DNA from: Bacillota bacterium
Lineage (GTDB): Bacteria > Bacillota > Clostridia > Lachnospirales > Lachnospiraceae
Length of the DNA: 64,000 nt
Assembly: GCA_023392535.1 (NCBI GenBank)
Contig: JAEVYY010000027.1
Span: forward strand, 90,193 to 154,192
Direction: 5' to 3'
Shown piece after piece: positions 18,109 through 25,715 of the stretch. The position numbers were made by a program, and so were the translations under genes. The notes below the pieces were generated by a model that was given only the letters and a program-made list of their open reading frames with translations, searched no databases and was not told where the DNA came from. How positions within the stretch are numbered: the first letter of the stretch is position 1; each line of letters begins with the position of its first letter.

Positions 18109-18444
18109 TTACACCAATCCTCTTTCCTTAATCATCTGTACATATTCCAATAAATTCACCCTTGTCTCGTGATATAAGATATCTATCGCTAAAAAACGAT
18201 CTTCGCCGCTTAACGCAGTCGTGATACGTTCCAGTTGCCCTATCCAGTATTCCTGTTCTTCTCTCTTATCAGCTAATTCCATCTGTTCATACGATGCCAC
18301 GATTCCTGGAAATACCTTGTTCAGATGTTCTGCCAGTACCGACAGAAGGTTCACCAATTCAATTTTTTCTTGTCCTAAAAGAATCAAGGTGTATTTATCA
18401 ATTACCGCTGTTAAAATTTCGATATCTATTAACAATTGTTCCAT
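18109..18444 (-). CDS. Small helical protein between flagellin and Maf, function unknown
   Basis: 111 residues, predicted almost entirely helical and acidic (starts MEQLLIDIEILTAVIDKY, ends VQMIKERGLV), with no transmembrane segment, cysteine or catalytic motif. I do not recognise the family. Its stop codon is only 2 bases before the Maf start, and it is the first gene after the flagellin terminator, downstream of a good sigma-A-like promoter. By position and shape it could be a partner or chaperone for Maf or flagellin, comparable in size to FliS or FliT, but nothing in the sequence proves this. It is likely real because of the tight coupling. Confidence 0.65.
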   Translation of the reverse strand: MEQLLIDIEILTAVIDKYTLILLGQEKIELVNLLSVLAEHLNKVFPGIVASYEQMELADKREEQEYWIGQLERITTALSGEDRFLAIDILYHETRVNLLEYVQMIKERGLV

Positions 18445-18474
18445 AAAAACCTCTTTTTTTCGACCTTTTATACC

Positions 18475-18503
18475 ATAGTATCGTATTTTTCTTAAATAAA
18501 CAA
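18475..18503 (-). promoter_or_regulatory. Sigma-A-like promoter of the glycan island
   Basis: TTGTTT, 17 bases, TACTAT on the minus strand, about 30 bases before the ATG of the 111-residue protein and downstream of the flagellin terminator. It would start the transcript of the Maf-neuB glycan genes independently of the flagellin promoter. Confidence 0.5.
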
Positions 18504-18552
18504 TAGGATTAAGATAGTTTCATTCGCGACAGGAAATATAATCCGTTTCAAT

Positions 18553-18585
18553 GAAAAAAGGATTGACATATGCCAATCCCTTTTC
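18553..18585 (-). terminator. Intrinsic terminator after flagellin
   Basis: Minus-strand stem AAAAGGGATTG paired with CAATCCTTTTT (one G-U pair), loop of 8, ending in a run of six T. It starts about 13 bases after the flagellin stop and separates the flagellin transcript from the glycan genes. Confidence 0.8.
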
Positions 18586-18598
18586 ATTAAAGTAGCCA

Positions 18599-19552
18599 TT
18601 ATCCAAGTAATGACAGAACTCCTTGATTTGACTGATTTGCTTGTGCAAGCATTGACTGACCAGCTTGTTGTAGAATATTGTTCTTGCTGTATTCTACCAT
18701 TGTCTTAGCCATATCTGTATCGCGGATAGCAGATTCAGCTGCTGTTGTATTTTCAACAATGTTATCTAAGTTGGCAATTGTGTGCTCTAAACGGTTCTGG
18801 ATAGCACCGAGTGAAGAACGAAGTTTTGATACTGCTGCAATAGCTTGTGTAATTCTACTAATAGCTTGTTGTGCTGCATATTGTGTAGATACACATACCC
18901 ATTTACCCTTAACATCTTTTGATCCAGCTTTATCGCTGTGTTCTAAAGAGTTTCTAAGACCAAGTCCTGTAGCACCAAAGCTTCTCATTGTTTGATCTTT
19001 AAAAGTAATGGTATTACCATCTTTATCATAGAAATCAATATCTTTGATCTTGCTGTTGATATTGTTCATATTGATAGAAATCGTAATTCTCTGTGTGCTT
19101 ACATTAGCTGCACCTACTTGAACTGTGTTCGAGAAAGAACCATCTAATAATTTCAATGTATTGAATTCAGTAGATTGTTTTACTCTTGAGATTTCTGAAC
19201 AAAGTGCATTTACTTCAGCCTGAATCGCACGTCTGTCAGCTGTGGTATTGGTACCTGTAGATGACTTAACTGCTAATTCGTTCATACGCTGTAACATGCT
19301 ATGTACTTCTGTCAAAGCACCTTCTGCTGTCTGTACACAAGATACACCATCCTGAGCATTGGAAGAAGCCTGTGTCAATCCTCTGATCTGGCTTCTCATT
19401 TTTTCACTGATTGTCAATCCTGCTGCATCATCTGCTGCACGGTTGATTTTATAACCAGATGATAATTTTTCTGTTACTTTCGCCTGTGATGATGTTGTAA
19501 CGCCTAACTGTCTGTTAGAGTTCAACGCTGTCATGTTGTGTTGTACTACCAT
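18599..19552 (-). CDS. hag: Flagellin
   Basis: A 317-residue flagellin with both conserved ends: MVVQHNMTALNSNRQLG at the N-terminus (D0/D1) and MLAQANQSNQGVLSLLG at the C-terminus. RAADDAAGLTISEKMRSQ is the typical D1 segment. The middle variable region (about 170-225) is short, so the exposed domain is small. The start at 19552 is fixed by AAGGAGG nine bases upstream and by the family N-terminus; the frame is open for 31 more codons, but these lie in the leader. A sigma-28 promoter and a CsrA-type leader hairpin precede it. It exports through the flagellar system as the filament subunit, and the adjacent Maf/NeuB genes suggest that it is glycosylated. Confidence 0.96.
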   Translation of the reverse strand: MVVQHNMTALNSNRQLGVTTSSQAKVTEKLSSGYKINRAADDAAGLTISEKMRSQIRGLTQASSNAQDGVSCVQTAEGALTEVHSMLQRMNELAVKSSTGTNTTADRRAIQAEVNALCSEISRVKQSTEFNTLKLLDGSFSNTVQVGAANVSTQRITISINMNNINSKIKDIDFYDKDGNTITFKDQTMRSFGATGLGLRNSLEHSDKAGSKDVKGKWVCVSTQYAAQQAISRITQAIAAVSKLRSSLGAIQNRLEHTIANLDNIVENTTAAESAIRDTDMAKTMVEYSKNNILQQAGQSMLAQANQSNQGVLSLLG

Positions 19553-19560
19553 AATTTTTT

Positions 19561-19593
19561 TCCTCCTTGAATATAGGGTGGCTTCCATGCCAC
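19561..19593 (-). promoter_or_regulatory. Candidate CsrA-binding leader (GGA-loop hairpin plus GGA in the Shine-Dalgarno)
   Basis: In the flagellin leader, GTGGC ATGGAA GCCAC (19578-19593) makes a 5-bp stem with GGA in a 6-nt loop. The ribosome site AAGGAGGA (19561-19568) carries a second GGA about 20 nt downstream. CsrA dimers bind two such sites in Bacillus hag mRNA and block translation, and csrA and fliW are both in this window. Confidence 0.72.
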
Positions 19594-19680
19594 TCACTTT
19601 TGTTTGTAATGAAGCTTGCCAGCCGTACGCTCCTTTAAGATTCATTACCTTTCGTTAAGTAAGTTTCTTTACTCATATAT

Positions 19681-19708
19681 TATATCGGACTAAAGATTGA
19701 AAACTTTA
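19681..19708 (-). promoter_or_regulatory. Sigma-28 promoter of the flagellin gene
   Basis: TAAA, 16 bases, CCGATATA on the minus strand, matching the sigma-28/sigma-D consensus (TAAA-N15-GCCGATAT) with one difference. It lies about 130 bases before the flagellin start and directly after the stop of the fliT-like gene. Confidence 0.85.
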
Positions 19709-19727
19709 TACCGAATAATATCTTTTT

Positions 19728-20204
19728 TTATTTTTTCGTATCCAGTATTTGTGGATCGACTCGATTCACGCGATTCATATTTTTATAATAATTGCTCGCT
19801 GCCGCCGTTGTTTTTTGGGATGCTCTTAATCTTTTTCTCGCATGCGAAAAATATGCCTCAATAGTTGTTTTGTTCTTCCTTTCCATCGCTTGAATCTTAA
19901 CACTTTGGTCTGTAATAACAGTTATCATCTGTTGCATCTTAATGATTTCTTTTGCATATAAGCTCTTATTAGCATTTAACGTCTCTTTCACACGTTTATA
20001 AAGAATCTCAAATCCAATATCCAATTCATCCAGCTTTTGTATCAAATCTGTTTTTTGCATGGTATATTTTTCAAACCCGTCCAAATCTACCGGTTCTGAT
20101 TGGAAAATATCGTACTGCTCCTGACTTTTTTCTATGATCTGACTCAGAATATGTGTTTTTTTTTGCAGACTTTCTACCAATATTTGCACATAGTTATTTT
20201 CCAT
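19728..20204 (-). CDS. FliT/FlgN-like flagellar chaperone, directly after fliS
   Basis: 158 residues, predicted all-helical and rich in charged heptad-like stretches (MENNYVQILVESLQKKTHIL, then KTDLIQKLDELDIGFEILYK), ending in a basic tail. Size, helical make-up and the gene order flaG-fliD-fliS-this fit a FliT-type chaperone, which in other bacteria binds FliD. Sequence alone does not separate FliT from FlgN-like proteins; the true FlgN is the gene at 29234. The ATG at 20204 is preferred over 20210 because GGAAAGG sits 6 bases before it and touches the earlier one. Confidence 0.6.
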   Translation of the reverse strand: MENNYVQILVESLQKKTHILSQIIEKSQEQYDIFQSEPVDLDGFEKYTMQKTDLIQKLDELDIGFEILYKRVKETLNANKSLYAKEIIKMQQMITVITDQSVKIQAMERKNKTTIEAYFSHARKRLRASQKTTAAASNYYKNMNRVNRVDPQILDTKK

Positions 20205-20238
20205 CGTCATCCTTTCCGGCTATCTACACTTTTTTCTT

Positions 20239-20616
20239 CTATCTGCCCTGTGATTTTTTCATCACTTCACTCCAAGTATCTCGCATACCACGCAGATGTG
20301 TCAATACTTCTTCCAGCATATTCTTATCTTTTTTTGCATTTGCTTCACGCAGGCATTCCAACAAATAATTATATACCGCATCAAAATCTTTTGACACTTC
20401 ATAAGAACGGTTCAGCGTAATCTGAAATTCCTGAATGATTCTCTGCGTTCTCATAATACTATTGTGCGCCTTTTCTATATTGCCCTGCTCAATTCCCATA
20501 ATTGCCATATTGCAGAACTTTATCGCTCCCTCATAGAGCATCAATGTCAGCTCCGCAGGTGATGCGGTCATTATTTTATTATTTTGGTACTGTGCATATG
20601 CATTATTCATCTGCAT
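20239..20616 (-). CDS. fliS: Flagellar export chaperone FliS
   Basis: 125 residues that fit FliS over the full length: NNAYAQYQNNKIMTASPAEL, LMLYEGAIKFCNMA, and DFDAVYNYLLECLREAN. FliS binds the C-terminal disordered part of flagellin in the cytoplasm and stops early polymerisation; in Firmicutes it also works with FliW on flagellin homeostasis. GGGAGG is 8 bases before the ATG. It lies between fliD and the fliT-like gene, the usual order. Confidence 0.95.
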   Translation of the reverse strand: MQMNNAYAQYQNNKIMTASPAELTLMLYEGAIKFCNMAIMGIEQGNIEKAHNSIMRTQRIIQEFQITLNRSYEVSKDFDAVYNYLLECLREANAKKDKNMLEEVLTHLRGMRDTWSEVMKKSQGR

Positions 20617-20666
20617 GATAGGTGCCTCCCTGTTCTGTCTTTTATCATAAGCAGCAATAAGATTGA

Positions 20667-22802
20667 TTAACTAAATAGCGAACTCACAGCGCTCTGCGTG
20701 GAATTCAATTTGGAAATTGCTACTTCCATAGCGCTAAATTGAGAATAATATCTGTCTTCCAGGCTGGTCAGCCTTTTTTCCTGCTCTTTGATCTTGCTTG
20801 AATAATCATCATACTCTCGCTGCATCTTTTTATCATCATAGATATTGTAAATACTTCTATAATAACTGCTGCTCATTAATTTATTTAATTTCGTGTACAT
20901 ATTATTCGTAAGTTTAGAAAAGAAAGTGGCAACTCCTTCTGGATCTTTTGCAATTGCGGTCTTTAATTTATCCGTAGCCGTGGATACCGTTGAATCCGTA
21001 GAATCGCCTGCAATGTGGTATGCTCCCTTTTCATTATCAGCCGCTAAAAAATAACTTAATGTCTCAATTCCAAAGCTTGACAATGTTGTATCTTTCCCAT
21101 TTATCTTAAAACTTTCCATCATAGCCGTCTTAAAAGTAGACGTTACCGTACTAAGATTAGAATCCCTGCGTAATAGAGCCGCCTTGATCTTGGCTTCCCA
21201 ACTCTCAATCTGCGTGTCTGTCATCGAATCCTTTTCCTCATCGGTCAATGGATCATATCCTTTCGCAGAATCCGCATTATATAAAGAATCAAATTCATTC
21301 ACCAGAGAATTATATCCCGTAATAAAATCTTTTATCATCTTATAAATACCTTCCACGTCATCTTGCGTATTGATCGTGGTGTCGGTGTAAACTGTCTTTG
21401 AAGATGCTACATCTGTGGATGTCTTATCTACCTCATTTCCATTCGCATCGTAATATTTTGTCGTACTCGCTGACAGTGATTGCGCTGTTATCGTCAATCC
21501 ATTGATTGAAAAACTATTATTGGATGATTCAAACTCTGCACCGTTCAGTTCTATTAATGCATTTTCACCATTAATGCGCACTGCAGAAGCACCGCTTCCC
21601 AGAGATACGATATATTTGGCATTCGCTATTTTTGCATCTAATTGTGTTTTTGCCTGATCTGCAAGTGTGGGATCTCCCCCACCATTCAATAATATAGTAT
21701 TACTGTCAATTTTATCTTGTACATCGGATACCGTATTGTCAAATCCTCTGATCGTATAAGCCACTTCAAGCTTTTTAGTTATTTCTTCCTTCTCTAAATC
21801 CATTGCTGCTTTTTGCGTCTCATAATCACTTGCGTTTTTATCCAGCGCTTCATATCTTGTATTAAAATCTGCAGCCTCAGCCTCAATAGTTGTAATTTTA
21901 TCCGATAGCGTAGTTCCGGAAATCAAATCATAAATCTGCTGATTTGTAGCACTGGAAGTATCACTTTCCACGGAATTTTTTGCAAGATATTCTGTTTTTG
22001 CTGAGTTTATAGAATCAATCTGCGTTTGATATGCTGTGTTCTGATTGATGTATATTTGTTGAATCTTTGTCAATGCATCATTGTAAGCATCCGTATAATC
22101 TGCCGTTCCCGCTTCCAATGCGGCGTATGCTCTCGTCACATCATCGATCTCGCTGCCTGCGACCAGACCTAAGGAAGCTAACGCAGAGGTCCCCGCATCA
22201 TTTGTACCCGTTATTGTAAAATCATTGTCTTTTCCGCTTGATTTTGAACTGATAAAAAATCTCTGGTTTGTAGCATCAAAACTGGCTGTAACTCCCGCGT
22301 TCGTAAATTTTGAAACCACACCTTCTATGGTATCTGATGCCGAAAGAGAGATCGTTGTTTCTTTTCCCCCAATCGACACCTTAATATCAGCTGATTCTCC
22401 AGCACTTACCGCACCCAATTGTGCCATTGTGGTTGATAAGCTGTAAGAATCGTCTGTACTTAGTTTTGCTCCAGTCAAATAGCCGGGTTTCGCGAGTCTT
22501 TTCACAGCAAGGGTCTGAGTTCCATTGACAGCACTATCCCCCGCCAGGATATTGGCAATATTGGAATCTGTAATACTCGTAGATTTCTTTTTGTAGGTAC
22601 CTTCATATTGCATCGTAGATAGTGTACCATTAAAAAAACTACCGACTTTTGTATTTAATGCTTTCCATGTCGATTGCGTCCATTCAAGCTTCGTCTGTTT
22701 CTTCTCCAACGCTGTTTTTTTGGCGCTTTCTGCCTTTACCAGTTCTTTCACAATGCTGTCTGTATCCAATCCAGAACTGAGGCCCGAGATTCTAATTGAC
22801 AT
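20667..22802 (-). CDS. fliD: Flagellar filament cap protein FliD
   Basis: 711 residues. The N-terminal FliD domain (SIRISGLSSGLDTDSIVKEL, then MQYEGTYKKKSTSI) and the C-terminal domain (LSTVTSTFKTAMM, GIETLSYF, YYSQFSAMEVAISKLNSTQS) are clear. It caps the growing filament and helps flagellin fold. It is longer than enterobacterial FliD (about 470), with an extended middle region of roughly 230-400 that holds helical repeats rich in Asp and Gln. It follows flaG by 11 bases and is followed by its likely chaperones. Confidence 0.94.
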   Translation of the reverse strand: MSIRISGLSSGLDTDSIVKELVKAESAKKTALEKKQTKLEWTQSTWKALNTKVGSFFNGTLSTMQYEGTYKKKSTSITDSNIANILAGDSAVNGTQTLAVKRLAKPGYLTGAKLSTDDSYSLSTTMAQLGAVSAGESADIKVSIGGKETTISLSASDTIEGVVSKFTNAGVTASFDATNQRFFISSKSSGKDNDFTITGTNDAGTSALASLGLVAGSEIDDVTRAYAALEAGTADYTDAYNDALTKIQQIYINQNTAYQTQIDSINSAKTEYLAKNSVESDTSSATNQQIYDLISGTTLSDKITTIEAEAADFNTRYEALDKNASDYETQKAAMDLEKEEITKKLEVAYTIRGFDNTVSDVQDKIDSNTILLNGGGDPTLADQAKTQLDAKIANAKYIVSLGSGASAVRINGENALIELNGAEFESSNNSFSINGLTITAQSLSASTTKYYDANGNEVDKTSTDVASSKTVYTDTTINTQDDVEGIYKMIKDFITGYNSLVNEFDSLYNADSAKGYDPLTDEEKDSMTDTQIESWEAKIKAALLRRDSNLSTVTSTFKTAMMESFKINGKDTTLSSFGIETLSYFLAADNEKGAYHIAGDSTDSTVSTATDKLKTAIAKDPEGVATFFSKLTNNMYTKLNKLMSSSYYRSIYNIYDDKKMQREYDDYSSKIKEQEKRLTSLEDRYYSQFSAMEVAISKLNSTQSAVSSLFS

Positions 22803-22813
22803 AGCAACTCCTC

Positions 22814-23245
22814 CTATCGTTTTTCATCCACCATAAGTCCAGCCAGTTCCCAGGCTTTCGCTATCATATCCAGCGTCTTTTCCGGTGGAAATTCCTTAAT
22901 GACATCTTTTGTATCCTTATTGACTATCTTAATCGTGACACGATTCGTCTTCTCGTGAATCCCAAAAATAGCCTCAGAGTTCCACATTTTTTTATTTAAT
23001 TCTTCAACCGCTTTCTTAATCTTTTCGTTGGCAATCTGTTGATCCTGCTGTCCTTGTCGTTCGTCTTCTTTCTCTCTGTCCGTATCTGATACGTTATCTA
23101 CGATACTTGTAGGATCTTTTATACTATTTCTTTCTGTTCCAGTGATAACATCCTTGTTATCAATATCTGTCTTTCGTACGTTGTCTACTTTTTGAACTGC
23201 CTTTACTTGATATGCAGTGGCAGTGTTCCATGGTTCAATCCCCAT
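22814..23245 (-). CDS. flaG: FlaG family flagellar protein
   Basis: 143 residues. The C-terminal half is the FlaG domain: IFGIHEKTNRVTIKIVNKD then VIKEFPPEKTLDMIAKAWE. The N-terminal half is charged and probably disordered. FlaG proteins affect filament length in some bacteria, but the mechanism is poorly known. The ATG at 23245 is preferred because GGAGGTGAT lies just upstream; the ATG at 23260 precedes that ribosome site. It is the first gene of the flaG-fliD-fliS transcript. Confidence 0.88.
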   Translation of the reverse strand: MGIEPWNTATAYQVKAVQKVDNVRKTDIDNKDVITGTERNSIKDPTSIVDNVSDTDREKEDERQGQQDQQIANEKIKKAVEELNKKMWNSEAIFGIHEKTNRVTIKIVNKDTKDVIKEFPPEKTLDMIAKAWELAGLMVDEKR

Positions 23246-23317
23246 CCTTATCACCTCCATGTGATGTGCTGGATTTATGTTTTCATCTCCCTGTCTGACT
23301 TCTACTGTCTAGCATTT

Positions 23318-23345
23318 ATATCGGTGAATACACAAAAAATGTTTA
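23318..23345 (-). promoter_or_regulatory. Sigma-28-like promoter of flaG-fliD-fliS
   Basis: TAAA, 17 bases, CCGATAT on the minus strand, one base longer than the best spacing. Its -35 lies inside the terminator hairpin of the upstream csrA operon, so the two units are packed together. Confidence 0.6.
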
Positions 23346-23365
23346 TAGGGCTATAAACATTTTTG
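23333..23365 (-). terminator. Terminator after csrA
   Basis: A minus-strand AT-rich hairpin, AAAAATGTTTATA paired with TATAAACATTTTT around a short GCCC loop, ending in a six-T run. It lies 18 bases after the csrA stop. Confidence 0.65.
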
Positions 23366-23382
23366 TATTGTCTCTCACGAAA

Positions 23383-23598
23383 TTATATCATCTTTTTTAG
23401 TTCATCAATTCCTTGTGCATCCATTGCCTCTTTATTTGCTTCCTGGATTTGTACATATACTTCTTTTCGATAAATAGGTACCTCTTTAGGTGCTGAAATA
23501 CCAAGTTTTACCTGTTCTCCTTTAATTTCCAATACTGTTATTTCTATATTATTATTAATGATAATGGCATCATTTTTCTTTCTTGATAACGCTAGCAT
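23383..23598 (-). CDS. csrA: Carbon storage regulator CsrA
   Basis: 71 residues fitting CsrA: MLALSRKKNDAIIINNNIEI, then LGISAPKEVPIYRKEVYVQI, which holds the conserved RNA-contact Arg. It binds GGA motifs in RNA hairpins as a dimer and, in flagellated Firmicutes, represses flagellin translation until bound by FliW. The ATG at 23598 has AAGGAGG upstream; an open frame extends 17 codons into fliW but is not the real start. FliW ends one base before it, so the antagonist pair is translationally coupled. Confidence 0.95.
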   Translation of the reverse strand: MLALSRKKNDAIIINNNIEITVLEIKGEQVKLGISAPKEVPIYRKEVYVQIQEANKEAMDAQGIDELKKMI

Positions 23599-23599
23599 A

Positions 23600-24073
23600 T
23601 CAGTTCTCCTCCTTCTCAGCCGCTTCCTTTGCAGCAAGCAGCATTTCATAAATGGGATATTTCACCTGATATGTTTCACCTTCCACAATAATCTGGCACG
23701 CCTTCTTTTCCTTCGCATTAATGATAATAGGAGCCTTCAGGTTGACAGACATCTTAGTAATATCCTTAGGAACTGTAACGGTTACAAGCACAAGCATTTC
23801 TTCATATTCCATATCTCCCAGAGAGATAAATAATTCATCGTTTACTTCCGGATCATAATTATTTAGAATCATAAGTGGATCCACTACCGGCAATGCAAAC
23901 TCTGGTTTTTGCATGGATTGCAACCAGCGGATACCTGCGTTCTCTCCATTTTCACCGTCATGTATTAAGGCAAATTCCGTCAACTCCGGATAGCCAATGA
24001 TCCCGTTTACAAAATGAATAATTTTATCATCATCAATTGTTACCTCTCCAAATACTCTTGTATTCACAATCAT
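23600..24073 (-). CDS. fliW: Flagellar assembly factor FliW
   Basis: 157 residues with the FliW pattern: MIVNTRVFGEVTIDDDKIIH, GIIGYPELTEFALI, and LKAPIIINAKEKKACQII. FliW binds CsrA and also flagellin; when flagellin builds up it releases CsrA, giving a feedback loop on flagellin translation. It is coupled to csrA, and the flagellin leader in this window carries the matching target. Confidence 0.96.
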   Translation of the reverse strand: MIVNTRVFGEVTIDDDKIIHFVNGIIGYPELTEFALIHDGENGENAGIRWLQSMQKPEFALPVVDPLMILNNYDPEVNDELFISLGDMEYEEMLVLVTVTVPKDITKMSVNLKAPIIINAKEKKACQIIVEGETYQVKYPIYEMLLAAKEAAEKEEN

Positions 24074-24115
24074 GAACCTGCTCCTATCTACAGCCTGTGG
24101 CCGTTATCACTATTC

Positions 24116-25678
24116 TTATATATAATTCATCAAGGAATTCTGTACGATCTTACTTGTTGCCAGCAAAGCTGCATCATAAGCTGTCTGGGCACTCTTTAAT
24201 TGAATGGAAAGTTCCGCAACATCAGCTCCCTCATTTTCTGTTACCAGACCTTTAAAGTTTGTTTGCTGTGCCGTTAATCTGGTCTTGATCAAATCAAGTC
24301 TTGCGCTCCTATTACCTGCATTCGTAGTAGCCAAATTGGTCTGATCAATAAAGCCATCCACTTCCGTTTCAGCACTCGCATATAGTTTCTGCTCTTTAGC
24401 CACTAAATAAGTCTTTGCTTTATTAGCCGCTTCCAGACGAGCGGTAACGGCATCCTGATCATAGTTCGAATTGTCCTTCATTGCTTCCAGTGTGCTAATC
24501 GTTTTTTCTATATTCACCACATCCTGCGAAGCTTGCATTAATTCATCTACCATTCTTCCTATATCATGTGTAAAGACTTCAGAAGCCAGTGTATTTACCT
24601 GAATAGACTGATTATATCCCACATCATAAGACATATATTGTTCTTCACCACTGTAGCTCACAGTTTTTCCATCAACTGTTTGGGTACATGCAAAGTAATG
24701 CTCTGGTCTTAAGTCCCCTTTTTCCCATATCGTCTTACCATATTCAAAGCTCATCGCAGTCGAGCTATCGCTCTGAATCACCTTATTCATATTATTGCTG
24801 ATTAAAATTTCGCCTGTTTCCGGTACATAGATAGCAGTTGCAATATCCGATGTTTCACTTTCATTGCAATCCTTCATCTGTGCATACGGGTCACTGCTTA
24901 ACGAAACGGTCTTAAAAGTAAATTGGACTGGGCCTCCACTCGTAATGATAGTCGTATCACTGCCGTCCGCCGGTATACTAATGGTACCTGCACCATTGTT
25001 TAAAGTGTTACTAAGTGTGAGCGTCGGTGTAACCGAACCATCCAATGAATCATAAGCAAGACGAATTCTCGAGAGCGAGCTGCTAGATACATCCTGTTCT
25101 GTAGTCTGCCCCGCTTCATTATAGTTCGTAGTATTAATATCTGTAAGCGTTCCTGTATTTACATATGTTATGTTACTAACAGAGTCCGATTTGAAGTTCT
25201 CTACTATTTTATATGGAGCATTTTGGTTTGCTTCTTGGAAACGCAACGCCTCATTTGTCCGATATCCCGTAAAAAGTGTTCTTCCTCCAAATTCTGCATC
25301 TCCTGTTTCATATACTTCGTCGCGAAGCCCTTTTAATTGTTCTAAAATAGCCGCCCTATTCTCCGATGTCAAAGAGCTGTCATTGCCTTTATGGCATTGT
25401 TTTCGAACATCTTCCATAACTTTACTGACCGTTGTCAAAGCCGATACCGTAGAATCGATCCAGCCAACTGCATCTTCTGTATTCTTACTCAGATATTGTG
25501 TCACTTCACTTAAATTCGTTCGTAATCGCAATGCTCTGATTGCAATAACAGGGTCATCGGAAGGTCTTGTGATTTTTTTTTCAGTCTCAATTTGTGTCGC
25601 AAGATTATCCTGTAGGATCTTATTGTTATTTAAGTTCGTCAGTGAATTGTTCTGCATGATTTTATTTGTAATTCTCAT
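24116..25678 (-). CDS. flgL: Flagellar hook-associated protein FlgL (HAP3)
   Basis: 520 residues. The flagellin-like N-terminus MRITNKIMQNNSLTNLNNNK, the block SDDPVIAIRALRLRTNLSEV and the C-terminal helix LKSAQTAYDAALLATSKIVQ define FlgL, which joins hook-side FlgK to the filament. It is longer than enterobacterial FlgL (about 317 residues), with the extra length in the middle variable region (about 170-360), which is Thr/Ser rich. AAGGGGG precedes the ATG. It follows the two flgK genes in the late-class operon. Confidence 0.92.
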   Translation of the reverse strand: MRITNKIMQNNSLTNLNNNKILQDNLATQIETEKKITRPSDDPVIAIRALRLRTNLSEVTQYLSKNTEDAVGWIDSTVSALTTVSKVMEDVRKQCHKGNDSSLTSENRAAILEQLKGLRDEVYETGDAEFGGRTLFTGYRTNEALRFQEANQNAPYKIVENFKSDSVSNITYVNTGTLTDINTTNYNEAGQTTEQDVSSSSLSRIRLAYDSLDGSVTPTLTLSNTLNNGAGTISIPADGSDTTIITSGGPVQFTFKTVSLSSDPYAQMKDCNESETSDIATAIYVPETGEILISNNMNKVIQSDSSTAMSFEYGKTIWEKGDLRPEHYFACTQTVDGKTVSYSGEEQYMSYDVGYNQSIQVNTLASEVFTHDIGRMVDELMQASQDVVNIEKTISTLEAMKDNSNYDQDAVTARLEAANKAKTYLVAKEQKLYASAETEVDGFIDQTNLATTNAGNRSARLDLIKTRLTAQQTNFKGLVTENEGADVAELSIQLKSAQTAYDAALLATSKIVQNSLMNYI

Positions 25679-25715
25679 TTAATTGCCCCCTTACCTTTCT
25701 CCTTTTACCAGTCAT

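Noticed and set aside
19553..19645. In-frame N-terminal extension of flagellin by 31 codons
   Set aside because: The region is the mRNA leader with the sigma-28 promoter, the CsrA hairpin and the AAGGAGG site; the family N-terminus starts at 19552.
25170..25682. Long plus-strand open frame of 170 codons
   Set aside because: It lies entirely antisense to flgL, which is a clear gene; it has no ribosome site and looks like a codon shadow.
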